A stretch of DNA of 36,950 bases from CAZEBW01 sp964510205 (GCA_964510205.1 CAZEBW010000032.1:1-36950); one strand, 5' to 3'; positions 1 to 8,088 are shown, counted from the stretch's first letter. A program made the numbers and translations. The notes: generated by a model not told the origin, from the letters alone.

Positions 1-982
1 CTCGCCACCTGTGGTCGGTGGAGCTCAAGGAGACCAGGGCCACCTCCTCGTAGCCCGTGTCCTGCACGATAGCTTCCACCGTCTCCAGCACCTCCTCTAG
101 AGCGCGCTCGCGCACAGGCCGGTAGATGAACCCCGCCTGGCAAAAGCGGCAGCCACGGGTGCAGCCCCGCTGGATCTCGATCATGGCGCGGTCGTGGATC
201 ACGTCAACGTAAGGCACCACGAGGCGGGTCGGCGCGGGGGGCAGCGTGTCCACGACGCGCTTTCGGATGCGGGTCGGGGCTTCGGGAATCAGAGGCTCCA
301 CAGCGGCCACCGTGCCGCCTTCGCAGCGAGGTTTTCCGCCGCCTTCGTGATAGCGAACATCGTAGAAGCTGGGCACGTAGACGCCCTCGATCTTGGCCGC
401 CTCCCGCAGGAAATCGGCCTTCGAAGCCCGAAACTCTCCATACGCTCGCACCAGCTCCAGCAGCACTTCTTCCCCCTCCCCGATCACGAACAGGTCGAAG
501 AAGTCCGCCAGCGGCTCGGCGTTGTAGGCGCCGCTGCCCCCGCCGATGATCAGCGGATCGGCGTCGCCTCGCTCCGAGGCCAGGGGGGAGAGGCCGGCCA
601 GGTCCAGCATGTTCAACACGTTGGTGTAGTTCAGCTCGTACTGCAGCGAGAAGCCGATGATGTCGAATTCGGCCAGGGGGCGTCGCGATTCCAGGCTGTA
701 CAGGGGGATGCCGGCCCGCCGCATGGCCTGCTCCATGTCTATCCAGGGCGCATAGACCCGCTCAGCGTGCCAACGAGGTTGGCCTACGCCCTCTGCCCCG
801 TTGAGGACGTCGTACAGGATCATCAGGCCCAGGTTGGACATGCCCACTTCGTAAATATCGGGATAGGCCAGCGCCACTTTGACCTCGGCCTGATCCCAGT
901 CCTTGACCACGCTGTTCCACTCGCCGCCTGTGTAGCGGGCGGGCTTGACCACTTTCGGCAGTATGCGATCCAAAACGTCCAT
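1..982 (-). CDS. B12-binding radical SAM protein, TIGR03960-like (3' end outside window)
   Basis: About 327 codons are visible before the window edge. The N-terminal ~200 residues form a cobalamin-binding-like domain (VGMSNLGL, then LIIGGGSGAYNAEPLADFFD and VIGEGEE, as in the TIGR03960 family). The radical SAM cluster motif follows as CTRGCRFC, with Cys274, Cys278 and Cys281 as ligands to a 4Fe-4S centre. Members of this family are usually encoded with a TIGR03936/DUF2344 partner, which would lie outside the window; the substrate of the family is unsettled. The ATG directly follows the TAA of yjbQ with no base between, so translation is probably coupled to yjbQ and glnA upstream. Family assignment is strong; reaction unknown. 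Confidence 0.9.
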   Translation of the reverse strand, partial: MDVLDRILPKVVKPARYTGGEWNSVVKDWDQAEVKVALAYPDIYEVGMSNLGLMILYDVLNGAEGVGQPRWHAERVYAPWIDMEQAMRRAGIPLYSLESRRPLAEFDIIGFSLQYELNYTNVLNMLDLAGLSPLASERGDADPLIIGGGSGAYNAEPLADFFDLFVIGEGEEVLLELVRAYGEFRASKADFLREAAKIEGVYVPSFYDVRYHEGGGKPRCEGGTVAAVEPLIPEAPTRIRKRVVDTLPPAPTRLVVPYVDVIHDRAMIEIQRGCTRGCRFCQAGFIYRPVRERALEEVLETVEAIVQDTGYEEVALVSLSSTDHRWR

Positions 983-1381
983 TTAGTCACTCACCAGTTT
1001 GATCAGCACGCGGCGGCGGCGCGGCCCGTCGAACTCGGCCAGGTAAATCCCCTGCCAGGCGCCCAGCACCAGGCTGCCATCTTCCACCAGCATCGTCTGG
1101 GCAGCTCCCATCAGGCTGGCCTTGATGTGGGCGGCGGAGTTGCCCTCCCCATGACGATAGTTGTCCTCCCAGGGCACGATCTTGCCCAGCTCCATCAGCA
1201 TATCCGCCCGCACGCTGGGGTCCCAATTCTCGTTGAGGGTCAGGCCAGCCGTGGTGTGCGGCACGAAAACGTGGCAGACGCCGTGTTTCATCCCGTTCTC
1301 GCTCACGGTTCGCTGCACCTCGGCGGTGATGTCCACCAGCTCCGCAGCCGATTTGGTGCCTATCTCCAGTTGAGTCATCAT
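983..1381 (-). CDS. yjbQ: YjbQ/UPF0047 family protein
   Basis: A 132-residue protein with the full conserved core of the UPF0047 family: HTTAGLTLNE (residues ~42-51), HGEGNSAAHIKASLMG (~77-92) and LGAWQGIYLAEFDGPR near the C terminus. Homologues form small trimeric barrels; some have weak thiamine-phosphate synthase activity, but the physiological role is not settled. The first two codons are both ATG; GGAAGG lies about 10 bases upstream. It lies 96 bases after glnA on the same strand and abuts the radical SAM gene, suggesting one transcript. Length matches the family. Confidence 0.92.
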   Translation of the reverse strand: MMTQLEIGTKSAAELVDITAEVQRTVSENGMKHGVCHVFVPHTTAGLTLNENWDPSVRADMLMELGKIVPWEDNYRHGEGNSAAHIKASLMGAAQTMLVEDGSLVLGAWQGIYLAEFDGPRRRRVLIKLVSD

Positions 1382-1477
1382 TGTCTCATTCCTTCCAACA
1401 CTACAGCGGATTAGGAAAAGAACGGAAACGGGATAGACTGGCCTTGCGAACCAGGATCTATCATCTGGAAAGGCTCA

Positions 1478-2821
1478 TCACAGCGTCTCCAGATAGCGAT
1501 TGAGCTCCCAGTCGGTGACCTGGATGCGGTACTCGTCCCATTCCGCCTTCTTGGCCCGCACGAAAGCCTGATAGGCGTGTTCCCCCAACGCCTGCCGCAA
1601 GGCCTCGTCCTTCTCCAGCTCGTCAATCGCCTCTTTGAGCGTACTCGGCAAGGTAGCGATGTGGAGCTCCCGCAGCTTGGCATCATCGAAATCGTACACG
1701 TTTTCCTCTACCGGGGGAGGCGGCGCCAACTCGCGCTCAATGCCATCCAGACCCGCCCAGAGCATGGCGGCGAAGGCTAGATAAGGATTGCAGCTTGGAT
1801 CCGGGCAGCGCAGTTCAAGACGCGTGGATTGCTCCCGCCCCGGCGAATATCTGGGAATGCGGATCAGCGCGGAGCGGTTGATCTGCCCCCAGCAGACGTA
1901 GACCGGAGCCTCATAGCCAGGCGTCAGGCGCTTGTAGGAGTTGATCGTCGGCGCCACAATGGCAGCCAGGGCCCTGGCATGCTCTATCTGCCCAGCCATG
2001 AAAGCGTACGCGACCTTGGAAAGCTTATACTGGTCGCTGGGGTTGAACAAGGCGTTTGCTCCATCGGACCTGTTGTAGAGGCTCTGATGGGTATGCATAC
2101 CCGAACCGTTGACGCCGAAGATGGGCTTGGGCATGAAAGTGGCATAGAGGCCAAAGGTCTGTGAGACGGCCTTGACGGTGTAGCGCAGGGTCATGACGTT
2201 GTCCGCGCTGGTCAAGGCATCGGCGTAGCGGATGTCAATCTCGTGCTGGCCGGTCGCCACCTCGTGATGCGCCATCTCCACCTCCATCCCCAGGCCCTCC
2301 AGGGTCACGGCGATGTCTCCTCGCACCTGAGAAGCCAGGTCCCGAGGAGAGAGATCGAAATAGCCGCCCACGTCGTGGGGAACGGGCCTGATCTGGGATC
2401 CGGTGTTCATCTTGAACAAGAAGAACTCCAGCTCGGGCCCCGTGTTGTAAAGATAGCCCTTCTCCTCCGCCGCAGCGATGGCCCGTTTGAGAATATAGCG
2501 CGGGTCGCCCTCGAAAGGCTCGCCATCGGGCCGATAGACATCGCAGATGATGCGAGCCACCTTCCTGGCCTGGGGTTCCCAGGGAAGAAGGCGATAGGTG
2601 TTGACGTCGGGCTTCAGGACCATATCGCTCTCGTAGATGCGAGCAAAGCCCTCGATGGATGAGCCGTCGAACCAGACGCCCTTCTCCAGGGCCTCTCCCA
2701 GTCGGCCCACGGGGATGGTGACATTCTTGATTGTGCCCACGATGTCCGTGAACTGCAAACTGACGAACTTCACATCGTCGGCCTTGACCCTCTCCAAAAC
2801 CTCCTGCTTATCTGAAAACAT
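1478..2821 (-). CDS. glnA: Glutamine synthetase type I
   Basis: Condenses ammonium and glutamate into glutamine with ATP in the cytoplasm. The 447-residue protein has the GS beta-grasp start, FDGSSIEGFA, the glutamate-binding NGSGMHTHQS region, NSYKRLTPGYEAPVY and the Arg-rich STRLELRCPDPSCNPY segment. The length (~447, not ~470) and the lack of the NLYDLPPEE adenylylation-type sequence suggest the GSI-alpha group, controlled by feedback or protein partners instead of adenylylation (inference). GAAGGGAGAAGGC precedes the ATG. The leader has competing hairpins (2874-2909). Neighbours are nadE and an ANTAR regulator, a plausible nitrogen-linked group. Confidence 0.97.
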   Translation of the reverse strand: MFSDKQEVLERVKADDVKFVSLQFTDIVGTIKNVTIPVGRLGEALEKGVWFDGSSIEGFARIYESDMVLKPDVNTYRLLPWEPQARKVARIICDVYRPDGEPFEGDPRYILKRAIAAAEEKGYLYNTGPELEFFLFKMNTGSQIRPVPHDVGGYFDLSPRDLASQVRGDIAVTLEGLGMEVEMAHHEVATGQHEIDIRYADALTSADNVMTLRYTVKAVSQTFGLYATFMPKPIFGVNGSGMHTHQSLYNRSDGANALFNPSDQYKLSKVAYAFMAGQIEHARALAAIVAPTINSYKRLTPGYEAPVYVCWGQINRSALIRIPRYSPGREQSTRLELRCPDPSCNPYLAFAAMLWAGLDGIERELAPPPPVEENVYDFDDAKLRELHIATLPSTLKEAIDELEKDEALRQALGEHAYQAFVRAKKAEWDEYRIQVTDWELNRYLETL

Positions 2822-2873
2822 TGCCTTCTCCCTTCAACAACAGACTAGAGAATTAAACGGACTGAATAAGGAA

Positions 2874-2909
2874 GAGGCCACCTCCCAATGAGGCGGCCTC
2901 GGCTCATTG
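2874..2909 (-). promoter_or_regulatory. Competing hairpins in the glnA leader
   Basis: On the transcribed strand CAATGAG/CTCATTG (2903-2909 with 2886-2892) can form a 7-bp hairpin. GGCCTC/GAGGCC (2895-2900 with 2874-2879) uses the loop of that hairpin, so the two pairings cross and exclude each other or form a pseudoknot. The site is 50-90 bases before the glnA start. The attenuation-like layout is seen in the sequence; any regulatory role is inferred. Confidence 0.35.
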
Positions 2910-2929
2910 TTCCCTCTATTGTCCTCTGG

Positions 2930-2965
2930 AGACCTTTGAGGTTTTTGGCCAAACCTCAAAGGTCT
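2930..2965. repeat. Perfect 15-bp inverted repeat between nadE and glnA
   Basis: AGACCTTTGAGGTTT (2930-2944) and its exact complement (2951-2965) flank the 6-base loop TTGGCC. It sits 18 bases after the nadE stop and could act as an RNA hairpin terminator or processing site on the minus strand, but no T tract follows, so it is listed as a repeat. It resembles the AGACCTC-type palindromes at 3907-3921 and 3993-4007. Confidence 0.7.
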
Positions 2966-2982
2966 AGACATACCCACGCGGC

Positions 2983-3702
2983 CTAAACCTCGCAGATCGG
3001 TATCGGGTCCCTCTTGTGCTGGGAAGCCGCCATCATGGCCCTCACGCGGGCTAGAGCTTCCTGGTCGCACCCGGCCACATCACCGGACTCGATGGCCACG
3101 AGAATCTCATCCAACTCCTCGTAGCTGATGCCCATCTCCCCCTCATCGGTCTGACCCTCCCACAGACCCGCGCTGGGGGGCTTGGTGATGATCTCCCGAG
3201 GGATGCCCAGCTCGCGGGCCAACTCTCGCACCTCGGTCTTGAGCAGGTCTCCCAGCGGCAGGATGTCAGCGCCGCCATCGCCGTATTTGGTGAAGTAGCC
3301 AATCTCGATTTCAGTCTTGTTTCCGGTGCCCGCAACCAGGTAGTTGCGGTTGTTGGCAAAGTAGTACAGCACGGTCATGCGCAGCCGGGGCTTCAGGTTG
3401 CCCACGGCCACCTGATCCCCCGGAGGTAAGACCTGCACCAAGCGGTCGAAGATGGGAGTCAAGTCCACATATTCGGTCTCGATGCCGAATTGGGCAGCCA
3501 GCAGCCGGGCGTGCTCCGTGTCGGTGGGTTTGCTGTGGCAAGGCATCAGCACGCCCAGCACCGCATCGCCCAACGCCTTTTCGGCCAAGACGGCCGTCAA
3601 GGATGAATCAATCCCGCCGCTGATCCCCAACACGACGCCTTCGGCCCCCGCTTCCTCGACCTTCTCTCTGATCCACCTGCTGATCCGCTCCGCAGTCTCC
3701 AT
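2983..3702 (-). CDS. nadE: NH3-dependent NAD+ synthetase
   Basis: Amidates deamido-NAD+ to NAD+ using ATP and ammonia. A 239-residue single-domain enzyme without the glutaminase (CN hydrolase) domain, so it depends on free ammonia. The PPi-loop motif GISGGIDSS lies at residues ~28-36; GTGNKTEIEIGYFTKYGDGGADILPLGDLLKTEVR and PSAGLWEGQTDEGEMG-type regions are characteristic. The frame stays open another 60 codons upstream, but that part is translated repeat element; the ATG at 3702 behind GGGGGGAGA gives the normal family N terminus. Same orientation as glnA, consistent with ammonia-handling neighbours. Confidence 0.95.
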   Translation of the reverse strand: METAERISRWIREKVEEAGAEGVVLGISGGIDSSLTAVLAEKALGDAVLGVLMPCHSKPTDTEHARLLAAQFGIETEYVDLTPIFDRLVQVLPPGDQVAVGNLKPRLRMTVLYYFANNRNYLVAGTGNKTEIEIGYFTKYGDGGADILPLGDLLKTEVRELARELGIPREIITKPPSAGLWEGQTDEGEMGISYEELDEILVAIESGDVAGCDQEALARVRAMMAASQHKRDPIPICEV

Positions 3703-3758
3703 TCTCCCCCCACTGATTACCTGGACAATGTTAAATTCGCCAGCACGGCAGACATATG

Positions 3759-3849
3759 GTGTCATTGCGAGCGTAGCGAAGCAATCTCCTGCCTTCAAAT
3801 GCAAGCAATGGTGGAGATTGCTTCGTCGCTCTGCTCCTCGCAATGACAC
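3759..3849. repeat. Palindromic CATTGCGAG intergenic element, copy 1
   Basis: Begins GTGTCATTGCGAG and ends with the complement CTCGCAATGACAC. Inside, GAAGCAATCTCC and GGAGATTGCTTC form a second nested inverted arm around a ~20-base centre. About 91 bases. Copies 2 and 3 are at 9518-9625 and 36608-36691. No coding capacity: a MITE- or REP-like element mobilised in trans, if at all. Confidence 0.85.
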
Positions 3850-3880
3850 TTGCCTGAAATCTAACACTGTCGAGTTACTC

Positions 3881-4022
3881 AATGTCGGTAAGTTAAGCGA
3901 TCACCCAGACCTCCGAGGTCTTATATAGACCTTGCGCGACAGGAGTTTACAGCAAATACTGATGTGGTTTGCACTGGGCGAGGCTCTACCGGAGACCTCG
4001 GAGGTCTTATCTTACCGACATT
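3881..4022. repeat. 142-bp inverted-repeat unit with two internal palindromes
   Basis: AATGTCGGTAAG (3881-3892) is matched by its complement CTTACCGACATT (4011-4022). Just inside each end is a near-perfect palindrome, AGACCTCCGAGGTCT (3907-3921) and AGACCTCGGAGGTCT (3993-4007). The symmetrical layout suggests a small non-coding repeat element, not a terminator for a single gene. It lies between nadE and the ANTAR regulator. Confidence 0.6.
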
Positions 4023-4025
4023 GAC

Positions 4026-4074
4026 TGATTACTGATTACTGATTACCGATCACTGATCACTGGCCACTGCCTGT
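4026..4074. repeat. Degenerate heptamer array (7 x 7 bases)
   Basis: Units read TGATTAC, TGATTAC, TGATTAC, CGATCAC, TGATCAC, TGGCCAC, TGCCTGT in exact 7-base register. The last units lie inside the 3' end of the ANTAR regulator gene and encode its last ~8 residues, so the repeat appears to have supplied or overwritten the C terminus. Confidence 0.75.
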
Positions 4075-4640
4075 TGGGCCAAGATGATCGCCTCCGCAAC
4101 CTCTTTCATAGGCTTGCGGGTGTTCATGCTCATCTTCTGAATCTTGCGGAAGGCCTCAGCCTCGCTTAGGTCCTGGCTATCCATCAAGATGCCTTTGGCC
4201 CGATCCACCAGCTTCCTGGTCTCCAGCGCCAGCGTGAGGTCGCCGACCTCTTTCTCCAGGGCCCGGAACTCGGCAAAGCGGGCTACAGCTACTTCGATAG
4301 CCGGCGCCAGATCGGACTCCCGGAAGGGCTTCACCATGTAGCCTACCACGCCCGCATCCTTGGCCCGCTCAATGAGCTCCTGCTGGCTATAGGCAGTGAG
4401 CAGCAAAACAGGGGCAATCTTCTCCTCGGTCAGGACCTTGGCCGCCTCGATGCCATCCATATCCGGCATCTTGATGTCCATGATCACCACATCGGGCTTC
4501 AGTTCCCGAGCCAGATTCACCGCGCTTCGCCCATCCCCCACCTCGCCGACGACGAGATAGCCCAGGTTGGTCAGCATTTCCCTGAGGTCCATGCGGATAA
4601 CAGATTCATCGTCAGCGATAATCACTCTCGTTCGCTCCAC
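4050..4640 (-). CDS. ANTAR-domain response regulator (PdtaR/NasT-like)
   Basis: A 196-residue two-domain regulator. Receiver domain, residues 1-120: acidic pair Asp10/Asp11, phosphoacceptor Asp55 (VVIMDIKMPD) and Lys104 (MVKPF). A coiled linker (~120-140) joins it to a C-terminal ANTAR domain (~135-190; LVDRAKGILMDSQDLSEAEAFRKIQ) that in characterised relatives binds tandem RNA stem-loops and prevents transcription termination. The gene overlaps the kinase gene by 19 bases, so the two almost certainly form one phosphorelay. ANTAR systems often control nitrogen use; glnA and nadE nearby fit that (inference). The final residues come from a heptamer repeat. Confidence 0.93.
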   Translation of the reverse strand: MERTRVIIADDESVIRMDLREMLTNLGYLVVGEVGDGRSAVNLARELKPDVVIMDIKMPDMDGIEAAKVLTEEKIAPVLLLTAYSQQELIERAKDAGVVGYMVKPFRESDLAPAIEVAVARFAEFRALEKEVGDLTLALETRKLVDRAKGILMDSQDLSEAEAFRKIQKMSMNTRKPMKEVAEAIILAQQAVASDQ

Positions 4641-6154
4641 GCTTCCTCACCTCCCAATGTTTGTTTGGGGAAGGTCACAACGGCCGACACGCCATCGCCT
4701 TCCCTCAATTCGAATTGTCCCTTTAGATCATCCTGAACCAGGGTCTGGACGATCTGCAAGCCCAGACTATCGGCTTGCTCCAGGCTGAAATCATCGGGCA
4801 ACCCCTGCCCGTCGTCCATCACAGCAATGACCACCCTATCGCCATCGTCCTGTAGGTTGACCGAGATGGTGCCGCCAGGCTTGCGCTCGTATCCATGCTC
4901 CACCGCGTTCTGCAACAGCTCGTTGAGGATCAGGGCGCAGGTCGTCGCCTGCTGGGCAGGAAGGTAAATGGCAGGCCCACTCAAGGTTAAGCGAATCCGC
5001 TTATCCGGTTGCACAATCCCCTGCCGGGTGTGCTTCACGATGCGCTGGCTCACGTCTTTGATGTTAATAACCCCCGCCTCTTGCTGCGAGAAGAACTCGT
5101 GCACGACGGCCACGCTGAGGATACGCGCCACGCTATCATTCAGGGCGCGCCTCACCTCCTCCGACTCGCTGCGCCTACCCTGCATACGCAGCAAGGCAGC
5201 AATGATCTGCAGGTTGTTCTTCACCCGGTGGTGAATCTCCTGGATCATGGCCGACTTGACCTTCAGCTCGCGCTCCTTGCGCCGCACCTCGGTCTCATCG
5301 TGAATGGTTAACAGTGCTCCCACCAGACGCGGCTTGGGAAGAGGCAGTCCCAGCAAGCGGCGCAAACCCACCGACCACACCCCTGCGCCCACACCGGCGG
5401 AGGTCAGCGGAATGACCTTCTTGATCCAGACCCGACGCCCTTCGCGCGTCTCCTGTTCGACGCAGCGCCCTTCCTGCCAAGCTCTGAGCACCAGGGCCTC
5501 GTCCTCGGTTTCCAGATCGGCGGCGCGCTGCCCCAGAAGACTGTCCAAGTGGCCCAGCCGGCGATAAAGGCTAGTAGCGATGCCGCTGGCGTAGCGGATC
5601 CACCCCTGGCTATCCACGACCATGATGCCGTCGTGCTCACCGAAGGGAGACAGATGTTCCGCGCCCTTGAACTCCCCTTGCAGCAGCATCTCCTGCAGTT
5701 GCTTCAAGGCCCTCTGAAAGACCTTGCTGCGCCGCCGATGCCGCTCGTGCTCAATGAGGTTGGTCTCGATGCTCAACACCCCAAGCACCTTCCCTTCCCC
5801 ATTGCGGACGGGGTGAACCTCTTGCTGCACGGGAGCGCCATCGGGAATCAGCGTTCTGTTGCCGGAAACCGCGCGTCCTCCATAGAGAGCCTGGCAGACG
5901 AGAGGCTCCTCAGCCGCTGTCATCGTCTGCCCAACAAGGGGCTCCGGATGAATCGGGGCAATGGAGTGGGGTCGCGCCTGCGCCACCACTACCGCGCGGT
6001 TGGGGGAGGCCGTATCCACTTCCGAGGCCGAACAGTAGATCAGAAAGTCAGCGCGGCTGATGTCGCCCACGATGGGCATATCGTTTTCTATTCTTTGCAG
6101 AAATGCGATGTCCGCCTCGGTCAAGTCACCGCATCTGTAGACTACATCGTCCAT
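4622..6154 (-). CDS. Cytosolic sensor histidine kinase, PdtaS-like (HisKA_2)
   Basis: A 510-residue kinase without membrane segments. Residues ~5-145 resemble the N-terminal GAF-like sensory domain of PdtaS, ~165-290 a PAS-like domain (HDGIMVVDSQGWIRYAS). The dimerisation/phosphoacceptor box EIHHRVKNNLQIIAALLRMQ carries His308/His309, characteristic of HisKA_2 kinases. The ATPase domain has NELLQNAVEHGY, DDGQGLPDD and SLGLQIVQTLV. It should phosphorylate the ANTAR regulator encoded immediately downstream with overlap. The ligand is unknown. The ATG has only a weak ribosome site. Confidence 0.93.
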   Translation of the reverse strand: MDDVVYRCGDLTEADIAFLQRIENDMPIVGDISRADFLIYCSASEVDTASPNRAVVVAQARPHSIAPIHPEPLVGQTMTAAEEPLVCQALYGGRAVSGNRTLIPDGAPVQQEVHPVRNGEGKVLGVLSIETNLIEHERHRRRSKVFQRALKQLQEMLLQGEFKGAEHLSPFGEHDGIMVVDSQGWIRYASGIATSLYRRLGHLDSLLGQRAADLETEDEALVLRAWQEGRCVEQETREGRRVWIKKVIPLTSAGVGAGVWSVGLRRLLGLPLPKPRLVGALLTIHDETEVRRKERELKVKSAMIQEIHHRVKNNLQIIAALLRMQGRRSESEEVRRALNDSVARILSVAVVHEFFSQQEAGVINIKDVSQRIVKHTRQGIVQPDKRIRLTLSGPAIYLPAQQATTCALILNELLQNAVEHGYERKPGGTISVNLQDDGDRVVIAVMDDGQGLPDDFSLEQADSLGLQIVQTLVQDDLKGQFELREGDGVSAVVTFPKQTLGGEEAWSERE

Positions 6155-6239
6155 TGGCAGCTCAACTTTGAAGTCAAGACACTACAACGAATTTCGAATA
6201 TAACGGATTAAGAACCAGAGAATTGTTCCATCCCCAGTT

Positions 6240-6280
6240 CCTCACTGACTCGTTACTCGTTGCCCCGTCACTCATTTCCC
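6240..6280. repeat. Degenerate 7/8-mer array upstream of the kinase gene
   Basis: Read on the minus strand this is GAGTGACG, GGGCAAC, GAGTAAC, GAGTCAGT, GAG, a mixed 7/8-base array of the same GAGGNAAN flavour as those at 20911-20986 and 32805-32868. It lies between tRNA-Pro and the kinase gene; no gene is visible in 6155-6328. Confidence 0.5.
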
Positions 6281-6328
6281 CCATACGAACAATGGCCGAC
6301 AGCGTAAAGGCCATCGGCCATATACTCA

Positions 6329-6405
6329 TGGTCGGGGCGGCCGGATTTGAACCGGCGGCCACTTGAACCCCATTCAAGTGCGCTACCTGGCTGCGCTACG
6401 CCCCG
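6329..6405 (-). tRNA. tRNA-Pro (anticodon GGG)
   Basis: On the minus strand a full cloverleaf can be drawn: acceptor CGGGGCG/CGCCCCG, D arm GCGC...GCGC, anticodon stem CTTGA/TCAAG with loop ATGGGGT (anticodon GGG), T arm GCCGG-TTCAAAT-CCGGC, discriminator A and encoded CCA. The CGGGGCG start is typical of bacterial tRNA-Pro. It decodes CCC and CCU. Confidence 0.96.
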
Positions 6406-6413
6406 CCAACTCT

Positions 6414-6442
6414 ATTATAGCAAAGACCTATGAATTTGGCAA
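6414..6442 (-). promoter_or_regulatory. Sigma70-type promoter for tRNA-Pro
   Basis: TTGCCA (6442-6437), 17-base spacer, TATAAT (6419-6414), placing the start a few bases before the tRNA 5' end. Confidence 0.85.
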
Positions 6443-6462
6443 ATCGCCAATCGTATCACCCC

Positions 6463-7218
6463 CTAGCCAGAAGTCGCTCCCTCAATGGTCAGCCACAGCG
6501 GCCCACGGCTGACGCGCCAACCGCTCAAGCGAGATTGCTCAGCCAATCGCGCCGCTTCCTGTGGGGTGTAGGACGCGTTGCGGCTGCTCAACGGTTCGTT
6601 GGCGCGGCGCAACGCGGCTGGCGCCACCACGTGGGTGACAAACCACAACATCAGCCAGGATGGAGCAGCCATGTCACGGCGCAAATCAAAAACCAAGAAC
6701 GAACCGCCGGGACGCAAGACGCGGGCGATTTCGTCCAGCACCGCCGCTGGATCGCTCCAGTGGTGAAGCGACAGGGTGCTGACCACCAGGTCCAGGGAAG
6801 CGTCGGGGAACGGGATTTGCTGGGCGTCTCCCTGGCGAAAGGAGACGCGGTCGGCCACGCCAGCGCGACGGGCATTGTGCCGGCCCTGGGCCAGCATCTC
6901 TTCTGACAAGTCAATGCCGGTCACGCGTAGGTCGGACGACCGCCGCGCCAACTCGACGACCAACCGCCCTGGGCCGCATCCCAAGTCCACCGCCTGCCCA
7001 CGGCGGGCCATCCCCACGGCGCGGCGGGCCACGAACCAACGCAGAACCCGCATGGGCGGCATCGTCGCCACCCATCCGTAGGCCCGTGCGACGCCTGGGT
7101 CATCCATACTTTCGGGGCTTGGGATGCGCTCCCGCGGGCGGCCATTGTACAGCCACCACGCGGCAGCCAAAGCAGCGACCAGGCCGCCGAACAAGAATCG
7201 CCATTCGTGATTCATCAT
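6463..7218 (-). CDS. Membrane-anchored class I SAM methyltransferase
   Basis: 251 residues. One N-terminal hydrophobic segment (~8-23) probably anchors the protein. A Methyltransf_11/UbiE-type domain follows with motif I VDLGCGPGRLVVELA, the acidic motif ITGID-like VTGIDLSEEM, FRQGDAQQIPFPDASLDLVVS and LRPGGSFLVFD. The small-molecule or lipid substrate cannot be told from sequence. No operon partner is clear: the next gene upstream on this strand is 79 bases away. Confidence 0.85.
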   Translation of the reverse strand: MMNHEWRFLFGGLVAALAAAWWLYNGRPRERIPSPESMDDPGVARAYGWVATMPPMRVLRWFVARRAVGMARRGQAVDLGCGPGRLVVELARRSSDLRVTGIDLSEEMLAQGRHNARRAGVADRVSFRQGDAQQIPFPDASLDLVVSTLSLHHWSDPAAVLDEIARVLRPGGSFLVFDLRRDMAAPSWLMLWFVTHVVAPAALRRANEPLSSRNASYTPQEAARLAEQSRLSGWRVSRGPLWLTIEGATSG

Positions 7219-7297
7219 GGTGACATCATGATGAGATGAGATCCTCCCTCCACATCGTAGGCAATGGGGGTCAACTCCACCACGCGAGATGTAACTG

Positions 7298-7582
7298 TTA
7301 CACAGTCTCCAATTGAATCACCAGTTCTCGCCCGTCTTCCAGGCGGATGCGGTTGTCCCGGGCCTGCACCAGGCTCCCTGGCATGGGAGTCAGTTGCAGA
7401 TGCCCCTCCACGACGCGCGCACGCAGTTCAACCGGCCTCTCTCGACGCTGGAAGTCAGCCCAGACGCCAAAGAAGATGTCCGCTGGCAAAGCGCCATCCC
7501 ACTCCGAGGCCCAGTTGATGTATTGCTCAATGGCCTCATCAAATTCCCTCTGAGAAACCGTGTCAATAGTTGATTGGTTCAT
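7298..7582 (-). CDS. Hypothetical protein, third gene of the DUF433 unit
   Basis: 94 residues, not recognised. Acidic and Trp-rich N-terminal half (EQYINWASEWDGALPADIFFGVWADFQ) followed by a short beta-rich, Arg/Leu-rich tail. Its ATG overlaps the stop of the preceding gene by four bases (ATGA), so translation is coupled. No signal peptide or membrane segment. Part of the 7298-8289 three-gene unit. Confidence 0.7.
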   Translation of the reverse strand: MNQSTIDTVSQREFDEAIEQYINWASEWDGALPADIFFGVWADFQRRERPVELRARVVEGHLQLTPMPGSLVQARDNRIRLEDGRELVIQLETV

Positions 7583-8085
7583 TTCCTCTCATAGGGCGAA
7601 AGTCGTTCCTCACGCCGACGCAAGTCGTGAACCTTAAACTGAATGGCAGAAGCCTCCAGGTCTCGTTGGATCTCAATCTCTAGTGCGTACCCCAGGGTAA
7701 AGGCCCTCCACCAATACAGACAGTAGGCCACGATCAGACGGGTAGCTGGGAAATCCGGCCTGGACAAGCCAACCTGTGCCAGACGAGGCTCCAATTCACG
7801 CGCCACGGCTGCCCACTGACTGACGCTTGCCGCCTCCACACGCTCTGCAAGGTACAGCGCCTCAATGAAATCGTCCGCATACGGTTCCTCGACATGCTGC
7901 CGGTAGACAACAGGGAAAGGCAACAAGCCTCGATCGGTCAACACAGCCGCATTCTTGAGCAAGTCGAACGCAACGATAGCTCGGCGCCATCCGACACGAC
8001 CAAACTCATGACCGCGTCGGGCGAATTCTAAGACAACACGGCGATGTTGCTCGCGAAATTCAGCCGGCAATAACACCTGAAACAT
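7579..8085 (-). CDS. Hypothetical protein next to a DUF433 antitoxin-like gene
   Basis: 168 residues, mainly helical and Arg/Glu-rich, with a hydrophobic stretch RLIVAYCLYWWRAFTLGYALEIEIQ near residues 115-140. I do not recognise a family. It starts three bases after the DUF433 stop and overlaps the next gene by four bases. DUF433 proteins normally pair with a DUF5615 PIN-like toxin; this protein lacks the expected early acidic PIN-like start, so it may be a different partner (inference). Confidence 0.75.
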   Translation of the reverse strand: MFQVLLPAEFREQHRRVVLEFARRGHEFGRVGWRRAIVAFDLLKNAAVLTDRGLLPFPVVYRQHVEEPYADDFIEALYLAERVEAASVSQWAAVARELEPRLAQVGLSRPDFPATRLIVAYCLYWWRAFTLGYALEIEIQRDLEASAIQFKVHDLRRREERLSPYERK

Positions 8086-8088
8086 GGC

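Noticed and set aside
194..1414. Long plus-strand open frame opposite the radical SAM and YjbQ genes
   Set aside because: No family similarity; His/Gln/Arg-rich composition typical of an antisense shadow of high-GC genes, and the minus-strand products are clearly conserved.
3703..3882. 60-codon N-terminal extension of NAD synthetase
   Set aside because: Encoded by the CATTGCGAG element; the ATG at 3702 has a ribosome site and gives the family start.
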